A DNA stretch of 64,000 bases from CAVOAK01 sp965217615 (GTDB taxonomy: Bacteria > Pseudomonadota > Alphaproteobacteria > UBA8366 > CAVOAK01). The first letter of the stretch is position 1, and each line of letters opens with the position of its first letter. The stretch lies in NCBI GenBank assembly GCA_965217615.1, contig CBDCIT010000007.1:1-64000 (forward strand), in the 5' to 3' direction. Positions 17,502 to 26,052 of the stretch are shown in pieces. A program made the translations under genes and the position numbers. The notes under the pieces were generated by a model that was not told the origin of the DNA, searched no databases, and saw nothing but the letters and a program-made list of their open reading frames with translations.

Positions 17502-18883
17502 GGCTGTGTCTCGAAAGTGGTGGAAATTTGAGGATGGCGTAATCTCCGGGTGACAAGACAACCACCCAACCGGCGGCTAGCACCGCCAAGGAGATCACGC
17601 CATGAAGAACACTACCGAGACTTCCGCGCTTTCGCTACTGGCCAATGACGCCGGCTATGATCCGCTCGAGGACCGGCTGCGGGAGAACATCAGATCCACG
17701 ATCGAGGCCGTTTTTGAGGAGGAACTTGCGCAGTTTCTCGGGCGCTGAGAGGACGCGCTTCGGCAAGGGTATCGGAACGGGCACCGGGAGCGGCAACTGA
17801 CGGGGACATTCGGGACCGAGAGGGTGAGCGTGCCGCGTGCACGGATCGTTGAGGAAGACGGTCGGGCGTCGGAATGGCGTTCGCGGGCGCTGCCGCGCTA
17901 CCAGCGGCTGACCAGAAAGGCCGAGGCGCTGATCGCTTCGGTGTATCTGTCCGGAACCAACACGCGGCGGGTGAAACGCGCGCTGTTCGGGCTCTTCCGG
18001 GGTGCTGTGAGCAAGGACGTTGTGAGCCGGGCGTGGCGCAAGGTGAAGGTCGATTGGGACGCCTGGTGCAGCCGTGGCCTCGCGGATGAGGATATCGTTC
18101 GGCTGATCCTTGACGGCACTGTGATCAAGACCCGACTGGATCGCAAGGCCACCAACATCTCGGTTCTCGCGGCTATAGGGGTGCGCCGGGATGGCCAGAA
18201 GGTCTTGCTTTCGATCGGGAATATGGGCGGAGAAAGCCAGGCGGCGTGGCGCCAGTTCCTCGACGACCTTGATGCGCGTGGACTGAAACGGCCCGGGTTT
18301 GTCATCGTCGATGGCGCGCCGGGACTGGAGGCGGCTCTGTCGGCGCTTTGGGGCGATGACCTTCCCGTTCAACGCTGCACCGTGCACAAGCACCGCAACC
18401 TTCTGGGTCATGCTCCCAAACACATGCATGACGAGCTGAGCGAAGATTACCGCGATATGATCTATGCCGACACTGCCTCCGAGGTGGAAACCCGCCGCAA
18501 GGCGTTTGTCCGCAAGTGGCGGCTGAAATGCAGGGCCGTCGCGGACAGCCTCGCAGAAGCGGGCGACAAGCTCTTTACCTTCACGCGCCTGTCCAAGAGC
18601 CAATGGAAATCAGCCCGAACGACCAACGCCATTGAGCGTCTCAACGAGGAGTTCAAGCGCCGGATCAAAACACAGACCGTGCTGCCGTGTCCCGAAACAG
18701 TGCCGATGCTCCTCTGGGCGCTCCTCGCTTCCGGCCAAATCCAGATGCGCAAAGTCGATGGATGGGAAACCCTCGATCAGCTAATCGCCGACGAAACCCT
18801 TGACCGCGCGGCCTGACCGCCGCAAAACTCAGCCCGCTCGGAGAGGCGCCAAAACCAATTTCCACCACTTTCGAGACACAACC
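17502..18883 (+). mobile_element. IS256-family insertion sequence, copy H
   Basis: 1382 bp, GGCTGTGTCTCG ... inverse GGTTGTGTCTCG ends, flanked by perfect 8-bp duplications ATTCAATG (17494-17501 and 18884-18891). Twelve bp shorter than copy G. Confidence 0.96.
17602..18816 (+). pseudogene. IS256-family transposase with 12-bp deletion and stop (copy H)
   Basis: The frame from ATG 17602 reads to FLGR and then TGA at 17746-17748, because 12 bases present in copy G (CCGATACGGTCG) are deleted so that TGC...CGA becomes TGA. The remainder of the transposase, with intact DDE residues, could only be made from an internal start such as GTG 17824, giving 330 residues without the N-terminal DNA-binding region. 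It is therefore probably inactive on its own. Confidence 0.93.
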
Positions 18884-19924
18884 ATTCAATGACGCGTTCA
18901 CTACTGCAGGTTCGATTCGAAATCGAGAATCCCAATCTCGCGCACTCTTGGCAATGGCCAACGTTCTGCTCGACCGGGAACTGTTCGGCCAGGCCCTCAA
19001 GCTCGTAGATTTCATCCCGTAGATCAGCATGCGCGCTCAAATCTTCGTAACTGCAGCGCTTGCCACGGGACACGCTGGGGACCCGCTTGAGGCCAGTTCG
19101 CTGTTGGCGAGAGCCGTAGAGCCGACGGGTGCTCCGACATTTCAGAGTCTTTTGCCGCCCGTTCTTCAACGCGTCATCGATGCACAGATCGCCGTCGGTG
19201 CACCACAAACGACGCGAGCACTGTTCTCACGCATACGGGAACTGGTCGACACGCTGCAGAGTGTGCCGGATCGTGTTCATCTTCTCACGCAACTGGCCGC
19301 GGGGGAGAGGCAGTTGCTCAGCGAAGCGTCCGCGCGAAAGACAGTCTCCGCAGCGTGGCGACTTGCGTGGACAAAGAAGGACGAACCTGAGTTCGCCATC
19401 GCAATGGCCGACGTCGTAGAGGCACAGATAATGATCGGCGATCTGCTCGAGGCTTTTGACACGGCAGTACGGATTCCAACGATTTACGACACTGACGACG
19501 ACAGCGAATTTGTCGAGCCGGCCCATCGCGCCCTTGAGGCCATAGCGCTCGCCGCCGCGAAGAATGGCGATGGATCGTTCCCCTTACGGGCCGTCAACCA
19601 GATTATCAGCGCGCTGGCGTCCGTGGCAGTCAGCCTCGCCACTCCCGAGTAATACAGAAAATTTGCGCAAACAGATTGGAACGCTTTAGCCGGCCATACC
19701 GGCAGTTCAACACTCGTCTTCGACTTGCTGGCGTGCGGTTTCCATGAAGCGATCCATTTCCACACGCAATACGTGGTCGGAAACCTTCACGCCCTTGGAA
19801 TTCAAATCGACACCGACTTTCTTAAGGACGTCTTGGTCACCGGTCTCGCGAAATTCAGCACTGACAACGTCCTTGGCATACGCGTCGGCGTCGCCAGCCG
19901 TGAGTCCCATTTTTTCTGCGGCCC

Positions 19925-21306
19925 GGTTGTGTCTCGAAAGTGGTGGAAATTGGTTTTGGCGCCTCTCCGAGCGGGCTGAGTTTTGCGGCGGTCAGGCCGC
20001 TCGGTCAAGGGTTTCGTCGGCGATTAGCTGATCGAGGGTTTCCCATCCATCGACTTTGCGCATCTGGATTCGGCCGGAAGCGAGGAGCGCCCAGAGGAGC
20101 ATCGGCACTGTTTCGGGACACGGCAGCACGGTCTGTGTTTTGATCCGGCGCTTGAACTCCTCGTTGAGACGCTCAATGGCGTTGGTCGTTCGGGCTGATT
20201 TCCATTGGCTCTTGGACAGGCGCGTGAAGGTAAAGAGCTTGTCGCCCGCTTCTGCGAGGCTGTCCGCGACGGCCCTGCATTTCAGCCGCCACTTGCGGAC
20301 AAACGCCTTGCGGCGGGTTTCCACCTCGGAGGCAGTGTCGGCATAGATCATATCGCGGTAATCTTCGCTCAGCTCGTCATGCATGTGTTTGGGAGCATGA
20401 CCCAGAAGGTTGCGGTGCTTGTGCACGGTGCAGCGTTGAACGGGAAGGTCATCGCCCCAAAGCGCCGACAGAGCCGCCTCCAGTCCCGGCGCGCCATCGA
20501 CGATGACAAACCCGGGCCGTTTCAGTCCACGCGCATCAAGGTCGTCGAGGAACTGGCGCCACGCCGCCTGGCTTTCTCCGCCCATATTCCCGATCGAAAG
20601 CAAGACCTTCTGGCCATCCCGGCGCACCCCTATAGCCGCGAGAACCGAGATGTTGGTGGCCTTGCGATCCAGTCGGGTCTTGATCACAGTACCGTCAAGG
20701 ATCAGCCGAACGATATCCTCATCCGCGAGGCCACGGCTGCACCAGGCGTCCCAATCGACCTTCACCTTGCGCCACGCCCGGCTCACAACGTCCTTGCTCA
20801 CAGCACCCCGGAAGAGCCCGAACAGCGCGCGTTTCACCCGCCGCGTGTTGGTTCCGGACAGATACACCGAAGCGATCAGCGCCTCGGCCTTTCTGGTCAG
20901 CCGCTGGTAGCGCGGCAGCGCCCGCGAACGCCATTCCGACGCCCGACCGTCTTCCTCAACGATCCGTGCACGCGGCACGCTCACCCTCTCGGTCCCGAAT
21001 GTCCCCGTCAGTTGCCGCTCCCGGTGCCCGTTCCGATACCCTTGCCGAAGCGCGTCCTCTCAGCGCCCGAGAAACTGCGCAAGTTCCTCCTCAAAAACGG
21101 CCTCGATCGTGGATCTGATGTTCTCCCGCAGCCGGTCCTCGAGCGGATCATAGCCGGCGTCATTGGCCAGTAGCGAAAGCGCGGAAGTCTCGGTAGTGTT
21201 CTTCATGGCGTGATCTCCTTGGCGGTGCTAGCCGCCGGTTGGGTGGTTGTCTTGTCACCCGGAGATTACGCCATCCTCAAATTTCCACCACTTTCGAGAC
21301 ACAGCC
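19925..21306 (-). mobile_element. IS256-family insertion sequence, copy I
   Basis: 1382 bp in the opposite direction to copy H, with the same end sequences. Flanking direct repeat is GCGGCCC (19918-19924 and 21307-21313), one base shorter than the 8 bp at copies G and H. Carries the same 12-bp internal deletion as copy H. Confidence 0.95.
19992..21206 (-). pseudogene. IS256-family transposase with 12-bp deletion and stop (copy I)
   Basis: Starts at ATG 21206 and stops at TGA (21060-21062 on the plus strand) through the same 12-bp deletion as copy H. The rest of the coding sequence differs from H by a few substitutions (for example Gln to Arg in LASGRIQMRK). An internal start would give 330 residues with all catalytic residues but no N-terminus. 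Confidence 0.93.
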
Positions 21307-21419
21307 GCGGCCCACTTGCCAAAGAGAAAATTTCGGCGGGCTTGCACCTTGAAATCGCGTTCCTGATCCTGGCGAAATTTGGCCTCGAAGGCCTTCTCAC
21401 GTTCCTCAAAACTGGACAT

Positions 21420-21814
21420 CAGTTGGACACTCCCCATCAACCTATCTGCGTGCCTATAGCAGTTACCAAAATTTGGACTGTTCTCATAGAATTGGCACTC
21501 TCGGCACCTGTATCAATACCATGTCAGCCACATCACGTTACCGTTCTTCAGCACAAGTTTCCGTAGAGTTCAGCTGGGTATCGCAAAGCTCCTTGAAACA
21601 CGGTATTCGGACATTTCGGTCTTGAAATTATGCCGTGCGCGTGGTGCATAAGTTTGCTGGACAGCAGTACGCCGTACAGGGCCCTTCGATCTATCGGACA
21701 CGATTTATCTGATATCTTACTCGTTTCATACCGGTCGCGTCCGCATAGCTCGACAGAGTCGTGCTTGCGGCAGGAGTAACGCCAACCGATCTCGACAGAC
21801 TGGCCACCCGGTTT
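21420..21814. other. Intergenic region between DUF1476 and the NRDE gene
   Basis: 395 bases between divergent genes, so it must hold promoters for both. It is AT-richer than its surroundings. I see no open frame with a ribosome site, no tRNA, no repeat and no confident promoter boxes. Confidence 0.5.
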
Positions 21815-22576
21815 ATGTGCACCGTCGTCATACTACGCCGACCTGATCATGCTTGGCCCGTTCTGCTCGGCGCCAATCGCGATGAGATGCTCGCGAGGCC
21901 CTGGGAACCGCCGGGCCGCCACTGGCCCGACCGGCCCGATGTCATCGCAGGCCTCGACAGCCTGGCAGGAGGAACCTGGCTTGCGCGCAACGATGATGGT
22001 GTCGTGGCGGCGGTTATGAACCGTGAGCACTCGCTGGGCCCGGCGGCTGACAAACGCAGTCGCGGTGAACTACCGCTGGAGGCACTAGACCATGCGGACG
22101 CGTTTGCTGCAGCGGAGTCATTGGCTGCCCTCGACCCCCGCGCCTACCGGCCATTCAACATGCTGATCGCCGACAACAGGAATGCTTACTGGCTATGCAA
22201 CCTCGAGGCCGCCGCGCGGATCGAACTGGCGCCGTTGCCGCTAGGATGGTCGATGTTGACGTCACATAGGCTCAATGACCCAGACTGTCCTCGGACATCA
22301 GCATATCTGCCGCGTTTCGAGCGGGCGCCGATCCCGGATCCCGAAAGCGGCGACTGGTCGTCATGGCAGTTGCTTCTTTCAAGCAGAACAGACGACGCAA
22401 CCAAACCTGGCGCCGCGACGTGTATCGTCACCGATTCAGGTTTCGGGACTGTCTGCAGCAGCCTCATTGCGCTGCCTTCACCCGAAGCAGCCACGCGGAT
22501 CTCCGACCCCCGTGGGACATTTCTTTTCGCGGCAGGCCGGCCGGACGAGACCCCGTTCGAGCCGGTTCTCGCCTGA
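21815..22576 (+). CDS. NRDE-family (TANGO2-like) protein
   Basis: 253 residues from ATG 21815, chosen because it gives the family start MCTVVIL with Cys at position 2, a probable N-terminal nucleophile. The naming motif LLGANRDEMLARPWEPP is at residues 20-36, followed by DVIAGLDSLAGGTWLARNDDG and VAAVMNRE. The family is conserved from bacteria to the human TANGO2 protein and has been linked to haem trafficking and lipid homeostasis; the bacterial role is not settled. It sits just upstream of purC but 139 bases away, which is not an obvious operon. Confidence 0.88.
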   Translation: MCTVVILRRPDHAWPVLLGANRDEMLARPWEPPGRHWPDRPDVIAGLDSLAGGTWLARNDDGVVAAVMNREHSLGPAADKRSRGELPLEALDHADAFAAAESLAALDPRAYRPFNMLIADNRNAYWLCNLEAAARIELAPLPLGWSMLTSHRLNDPDCPRTSAYLPRFERAPIPDPESGDWSSWQLLLSSRTDDATKPGAATCIVTDSGFGTVCSSLIALPSPEAATRISDPRGTFLFAAGRPDETPFEPVLA

Positions 22577-22715
22577 CCGACTTCCGGGCTGCCAGATGCT
22601 CGGCCCGATTGTCTCCGCGTCAGCCAATTGCTATATGACAGACTGACGTCGCGAAGATGGCGGCCTCCCATTGGGTGGTCTTCGTCTCCATCCCAGGAAC
22701 CGGAACTCGCCAAAA

Positions 22716-23483
22716 ATGGCTCGGCGCAGGCGAATCTACGAAGGCAAGGCGAAGGTTCTGTATGAAGGACCAGAGCCCGGCACGCTTGTGCAGTATTTCA
22801 AGGACGACGCGACCGCATTCAACAACCAGAAAAAGGGCACGATCACCGGCAAGGGTGTGCTCAACAACAGGATTTCAGAATATCTGATGACGCGCCTGGC
22901 GGAAATCGGCGTGCCGACCCACTTTGTGCGGCGCCTCAACATGCGCGAGCAGCTTGTCCGGGAAGTGGAAATCCTGCCAATCGAGGTTGTCGTGCGTAAC
23001 GTTGCCGCAGGATCATTGTCAAAGCGACTTGGCATCGAGGAAGGAACTGTCCTGCCTCGTTCGATCATCGAATATTACTACAAATCTGACGAACTCGGCG
23101 ATCCCATGGTGTCAGAGGAACATATAACTGCCTTCGGTTGGGCCATGCCGCACGATATCGACGATATGCTCGCACTGGCCCTCAGGACAAACGACTTTCT
23201 GACGGGGCTGTTTCTCGGCGTCGGTTTGAAACTGATTGACTTCAAGCTCGAATTTGGCCGGCTCTACAACGAACATGGCGAGGTTCGCATCGTGTTGGCA
23301 GACGAGATTAGCCCCGATAGTTGCCGTCTCTGGGACGTCGAGACCGATGAAAAACTAGACAAAGATCGATTTCGCCGAGATCTAGGCGGCGTTGAAGAAG
23401 CCTATCAGGAAGTTGCGCGTCGGCTCGGGATTCTGCCTGAGGGCGGCGTTGCCGACGTCGAAGGTTCAGCGACGGTACAGTGA
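22716..23483 (+). CDS. purC: Phosphoribosylaminoimidazole-succinocarboxamide synthase (SAICAR synthetase)
   Basis: 255 residues from ATG 22716, the usual length. It starts RRRRIYEGKAKVLYEGPEPG and has DDATAFNNQKKG, IEVVVRNVAAGSL and VGLKLIDFKLEFGRL plus DEISPDSCRLWD. It adds aspartate to CAIR with ATP. A purS start follows 7 bases after its TGA. Confidence 0.96.
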   Translation: MARRRRIYEGKAKVLYEGPEPGTLVQYFKDDATAFNNQKKGTITGKGVLNNRISEYLMTRLAEIGVPTHFVRRLNMREQLVREVEILPIEVVVRNVAAGSLSKRLGIEEGTVLPRSIIEYYYKSDELGDPMVSEEHITAFGWAMPHDIDDMLALALRTNDFLTGLFLGVGLKLIDFKLEFGRLYNEHGEVRIVLADEISPDSCRLWDVETDEKLDKDRFRRDLGGVEEAYQEVARRLGILPEGGVADVEGSATVQ

Positions 23484-23490
23484 AAGTATT

Positions 23491-23733
23491 TTGAAAGCTT
23501 TCGTGCATATCACTTTGAAAAACGGCGTGCTGGATCCACAAGGGAAGGCGATCGGCAATGCGCTTGCGGCCTTGGGATTTGACGCAGTCGGCGACGTCCG
23601 GCAGGGCAAGTACCTCGAGCTCGAGATCACCGAGACAGACCCGAAGCGCGCGCGCACACTTATCGATGAAATGTGTACCAAGCTATTGGCTAACACCGTG
23701 ATCGAGGATTACAAAATCGACCTAGAAGGATAA
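23491..23733 (+). CDS. purS: FGAM synthase subunit PurS
   Basis: 80 residues from a TTG start at 23491, which gives KAFVHITLKNGVLDPQGKAI, the normal beginning of PurS; no ATG is available in frame. It dimerises and bridges the PurL and PurQ subunits of the three-part formylglycinamidine synthase. The short length and the pairing with a separate PurQ and a 729-residue PurL fit the small PurSLQ complex. Confidence 0.92.
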   Translation: MKAFVHITLKNGVLDPQGKAIGNALAALGFDAVGDVRQGKYLELEITETDPKRARTLIDEMCTKLLANTVIEDYKIDLEG

Positions 23734-23800
23734 TCCACGTTACCTTCGCTCAGTCGGTAAACTCCGCGGATATCACATCCGCGAGCAAAGGGTTGGGTGT

Positions 23801-24646
23801 ATGGCTAAACACATAATCTGCATGACGTTTGACTTCGACAGTCTGACGCCACAGATCGCACGTGGCTACACGACGCCAAGCCGGCGCTCACGCGGCGAAT
23901 TCGGAATAGTTGGCGCGCGTCGCCTGCTCGCCCTACTCAAGAAGCACGATATCCGGTCGACCTGGTTCACGCCCGGTCAGACCATCGAATCGTATCCGGA
24001 CGCAGCAAAACAGGTTGTCGATGCGGGACACGAGATCGCCCATCATGGTTGGACGCACAAGATGCCGAGCGCTTACGAAACGTGCGAGGAAGAAGCAGCC
24101 GACGTTAAGCGTGGATGCGAGACGATTAAGACTCTGACCGGGCGGTATCCGCGGGGGTATCGATCGCCTGCCTGGGAGTTCAGCGATCATACATTGGAAA
24201 TTTTGCTCGAAAACGGATTCGACTATGAGAGCAGTCTGATGGGTGACGACTACACGCCCTATCATGTTCGCCGAGACGACATAATCGATCCTGATCAGCC
24301 CGTAATCTTTGGACCGGAAACACGCTTGGTCGAAATGCCGATCAGCTGGACGCTCGACGATTCGCCCGTCTTCGAATATCAACGTCATCCAACAGCGATC
24401 CAACAGGGCCTAGCAAGCGCGAACGCTGTGCTTGAGAATTGGTACGATGATTTTCTCTATATGCAGCAGACCATGGAGTGGGGAATTATCACTTATTCCT
24501 GTCACCCTCAGGTTATCGGTAGAGGGCACAGAATGTTGATGCTGGAGCGGCTCATCGAAAAGTTGAAGCAACACCAGGTCACGTTCATGGCGATGGAGGA
24601 CGCGGTGGACGAGTATCTTGTGCGCACGCCGCTCGCCGCATGTTGA
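23801..24646 (+). CDS. Polysaccharide deacetylase-family protein
   Basis: 281 residues from ATG 23801. NodB homology domain: CMTFDFDS (metal Asp pair), HEIAHHGWTHK (the HxxxH metal pair), YRSPAWEF (the conserved Arg-Pro), and ITYSCHPQVIGRGHRM near the end. The tail matches the allantoinase/peptidoglycan-deacetylase-like subgroup rather than chitooligosaccharide NodB. No signal peptide, so probably cytoplasmic. It is inserted between purS and purQ, so a link to nucleobase or cyclic amide hydrolysis is possible but not shown. Confidence 0.85.
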   Translation: MAKHIICMTFDFDSLTPQIARGYTTPSRRSRGEFGIVGARRLLALLKKHDIRSTWFTPGQTIESYPDAAKQVVDAGHEIAHHGWTHKMPSAYETCEEEAADVKRGCETIKTLTGRYPRGYRSPAWEFSDHTLEILLENGFDYESSLMGDDYTPYHVRRDDIIDPDQPVIFGPETRLVEMPISWTLDDSPVFEYQRHPTAIQQGLASANAVLENWYDDFLYMQQTMEWGIITYSCHPQVIGRGHRMLMLERLIEKLKQHQVTFMAMEDAVDEYLVRTPLAAC

Positions 24647-24662
24647 GCGCACGGACGCATAG

Positions 24663-25271
24663 ATGACCAAGGCTGGCTCCAGCAAGAAGTCCGTCGATTG
24701 GATGCGCCACGCCGTTTGGGTTTCACAAGATGAAGTGGGCACCGAGCATTTCTGCCTGACTCGCCATGGCGATGGTTTCCTGGCCCAAGGAACTGTGATT
24801 GGACTCGCCAATTCTACGCCGTTCAGCGCCAGCTACTCGCTGCGCTTCACTGACGACTGGAATATGCGGTTTGCCACTGTTCGCCGCCTCGACTTGCGAG
24901 GCAATGCTCTCAGCATCGAAACAGATGGCAAGGGCACGTGGTTCGGCAGTGAGGACTTGCCGCTGAAATCGCTCAAGGGCTGCCTCGATGTAGATGTTTC
25001 GATTACGCCGTTCACTAAAAGCCTGCCGATACATCGACTTGGACTTCGCAAAGGGCAGTCAGCAGAGGTCAAAGTCGCTTACTTTGACGTGCCGGCACTC
25101 AAGGTTCGTCCGGTCGTGCAGCACTTTACTTGCCTGCAGCCGCTGGGGTCCAAGGGCGGTCGGTTCAACTTCGATCGGGGCGGTGGTGCCGACGTCGTAA
25201 AAATCACACTAGATGCGGACGGCATCGTTACCGAGCTGCCTGGTGACTTCCGACGCGTTTGGCCAAGTTGA
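24663..25271 (+). CDS. Putative glycolipid-binding (DUF1089) protein
   Basis: 202 residues from ATG 24663. It has the DUF1089 pattern: GTEHFCLTRHGDGFLAQGTVIG, LRFTDDWNMR, GKGTWF, LKGCLDVDVSITPFTKSLPIHRL and GIVTELPGDFRRVWPS at the end. The family folds as a beta barrel and is named for a putative glycolipid-binding role that has little direct proof. It follows the deacetylase by 16 bases, so they are probably co-transcribed. Confidence 0.85.
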   Translation: MTKAGSSKKSVDWMRHAVWVSQDEVGTEHFCLTRHGDGFLAQGTVIGLANSTPFSASYSLRFTDDWNMRFATVRRLDLRGNALSIETDGKGTWFGSEDLPLKSLKGCLDVDVSITPFTKSLPIHRLGLRKGQSAEVKVAYFDVPALKVRPVVQHFTCLQPLGSKGGRFNFDRGGGADVVKITLDADGIVTELPGDFRRVWPS

Positions 25272-25362
25272 ACCGCAAATGAACGGACGAGGTCTACGTG
25301 GTTGGTCGACAACGACATAAGGACGGCCGGAAACCCGTCTCACTGATGCCGCAGAATCGACG

Positions 25363-26052
25363 TTGAAAACCGCCGTCATCGTATTTCCTGGTTCAAACTG
25401 CGACCGCGATGTCGCAGATGCCGTTGCTTTGGTCTCCGGAAGAAGACCGGCGATGGTTTGGCACCGTGATTCTGAACTGCCGCCGGTTGACCTGATCCTG
25501 CTACCAGGCGGATTTTCCTATGGCGATTATCTTCGCTCCGGCGCCATGGCCGCGCATTCGCCGATCATGCGTGAGGTCGCTACCGCCGCAGCAAAGGGCG
25601 TTCCGGTCCTTGGTATCTGCAATGGATTCCAGATGCTGACGGAAACGCATTTACTGCCAGGAGTCCTGATGCGAAATGCGGGCCTCAAGTTCGTCTGCCG
25701 GCACATATACCTTCGTGTGGAGACATCGCGATCGCCCTTCACTTGCGGTTACACCTCGGGCCAAGTCATCCGCGTTCCTGTGGCGCATTTTGATGGCAAC
25801 TACTTTGCCGACAGCGCCACACTTGCGCGGCTTGAAGACGAGGACCAGGTCGCATTTCGGTATGTGTCGGCGGACGGCGTGGACTCCGAAGACAGCAACC
25901 CCAACGGCTCGATTGCAAACATCGCGGGCATTTTCAACGAATCGAAGTCGATTCTTGGCCTGATGCCCCACCCGGATCGCGCCATGGACCCGCTGCATGG
26001 CGGGGAAGACGGTCGGGCAATGTTCGAGGGTCTTTTGGGCGCGCTGCAGTGA
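25363..26052 (+). CDS. purQ: FGAM synthase glutaminase subunit PurQ
   Basis: 229 residues from TTG 25363. Class I glutamine amidotransferase: catalytic Cys in VLGICNGFQ, His and downstream acid in GLMPHPDRA. PGSNCDRD near the N-terminus and GFSYGDYLRSG are PurQ marks. It supplies ammonia to PurL. Its stop overlaps the GTG of purL by four bases, indicating translational coupling. Confidence 0.95.
   Translation: MKTAVIVFPGSNCDRDVADAVALVSGRRPAMVWHRDSELPPVDLILLPGGFSYGDYLRSGAMAAHSPIMREVATAAAKGVPVLGICNGFQMLTETHLLPGVLMRNAGLKFVCRHIYLRVETSRSPFTCGYTSGQVIRVPVAHFDGNYFADSATLARLEDEDQVAFRYVSADGVDSEDSNPNGSIANIAGIFNESKSILGLMPHPDRAMDPLHGGEDGRAMFEGLLGALQ

Larger units (their letters stand above)
16505..19652 (+). 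pseudogene. Exported helical-repeat protein, interrupted by IS copy H and a nonsense codon
   Basis: Starts at GTG 16505 (or TTG 16499), inside the end of purB in another frame, with a signal peptide CLAPLRLVATLTLLAAAPAEA. The mature part consists of paired helices rich in Ala, TPR-like (DIWRARALLLIADRQHKSGQ, RQAEIGDFAGALATAKRI). Copy H enters after RSRLF-N with duplication ATTCAATG. Past it the frame continues DAFTTAGSIRNRESQSRALLAMANVLL, meets an in-frame TAG at 19020-19022, and runs on to TAA at 19650-19652 with further repeats. Two lesions in one frame make it dead. Function unknown; such exported repeat proteins usually mediate protein contacts. Confidence 0.8.
19707..21419 (-). pseudogene. 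DUF1476 protein (F1-ATPase zeta subunit/inhibitor) split by IS copy I
   Basis: ATG 21419 starts MSSFEEREKAFEAKFRQDQE and runs to FGKWAA, where copy I enters; the rest, EKMGLTAGDADAYAKDVV ... RQQVEDEC, ends at 19707. Joining across the 7-bp duplication gives a 104-residue DUF1476 protein, the usual size. In Paracoccus and relatives this family is the zeta subunit that inhibits F1-ATPase through its N-terminal segment. The position between purB and purC is the standard one. The current fragment still encodes the first 38 residues, including the N-terminal inhibitory region, before IS sequence. Confidence 0.92.

Noticed and set aside
17898..18305. Open frame of 135 residues antisense to the IS256-type transposase
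   Set aside because: Found in every copy and fully explained by codon bias of the transposase.
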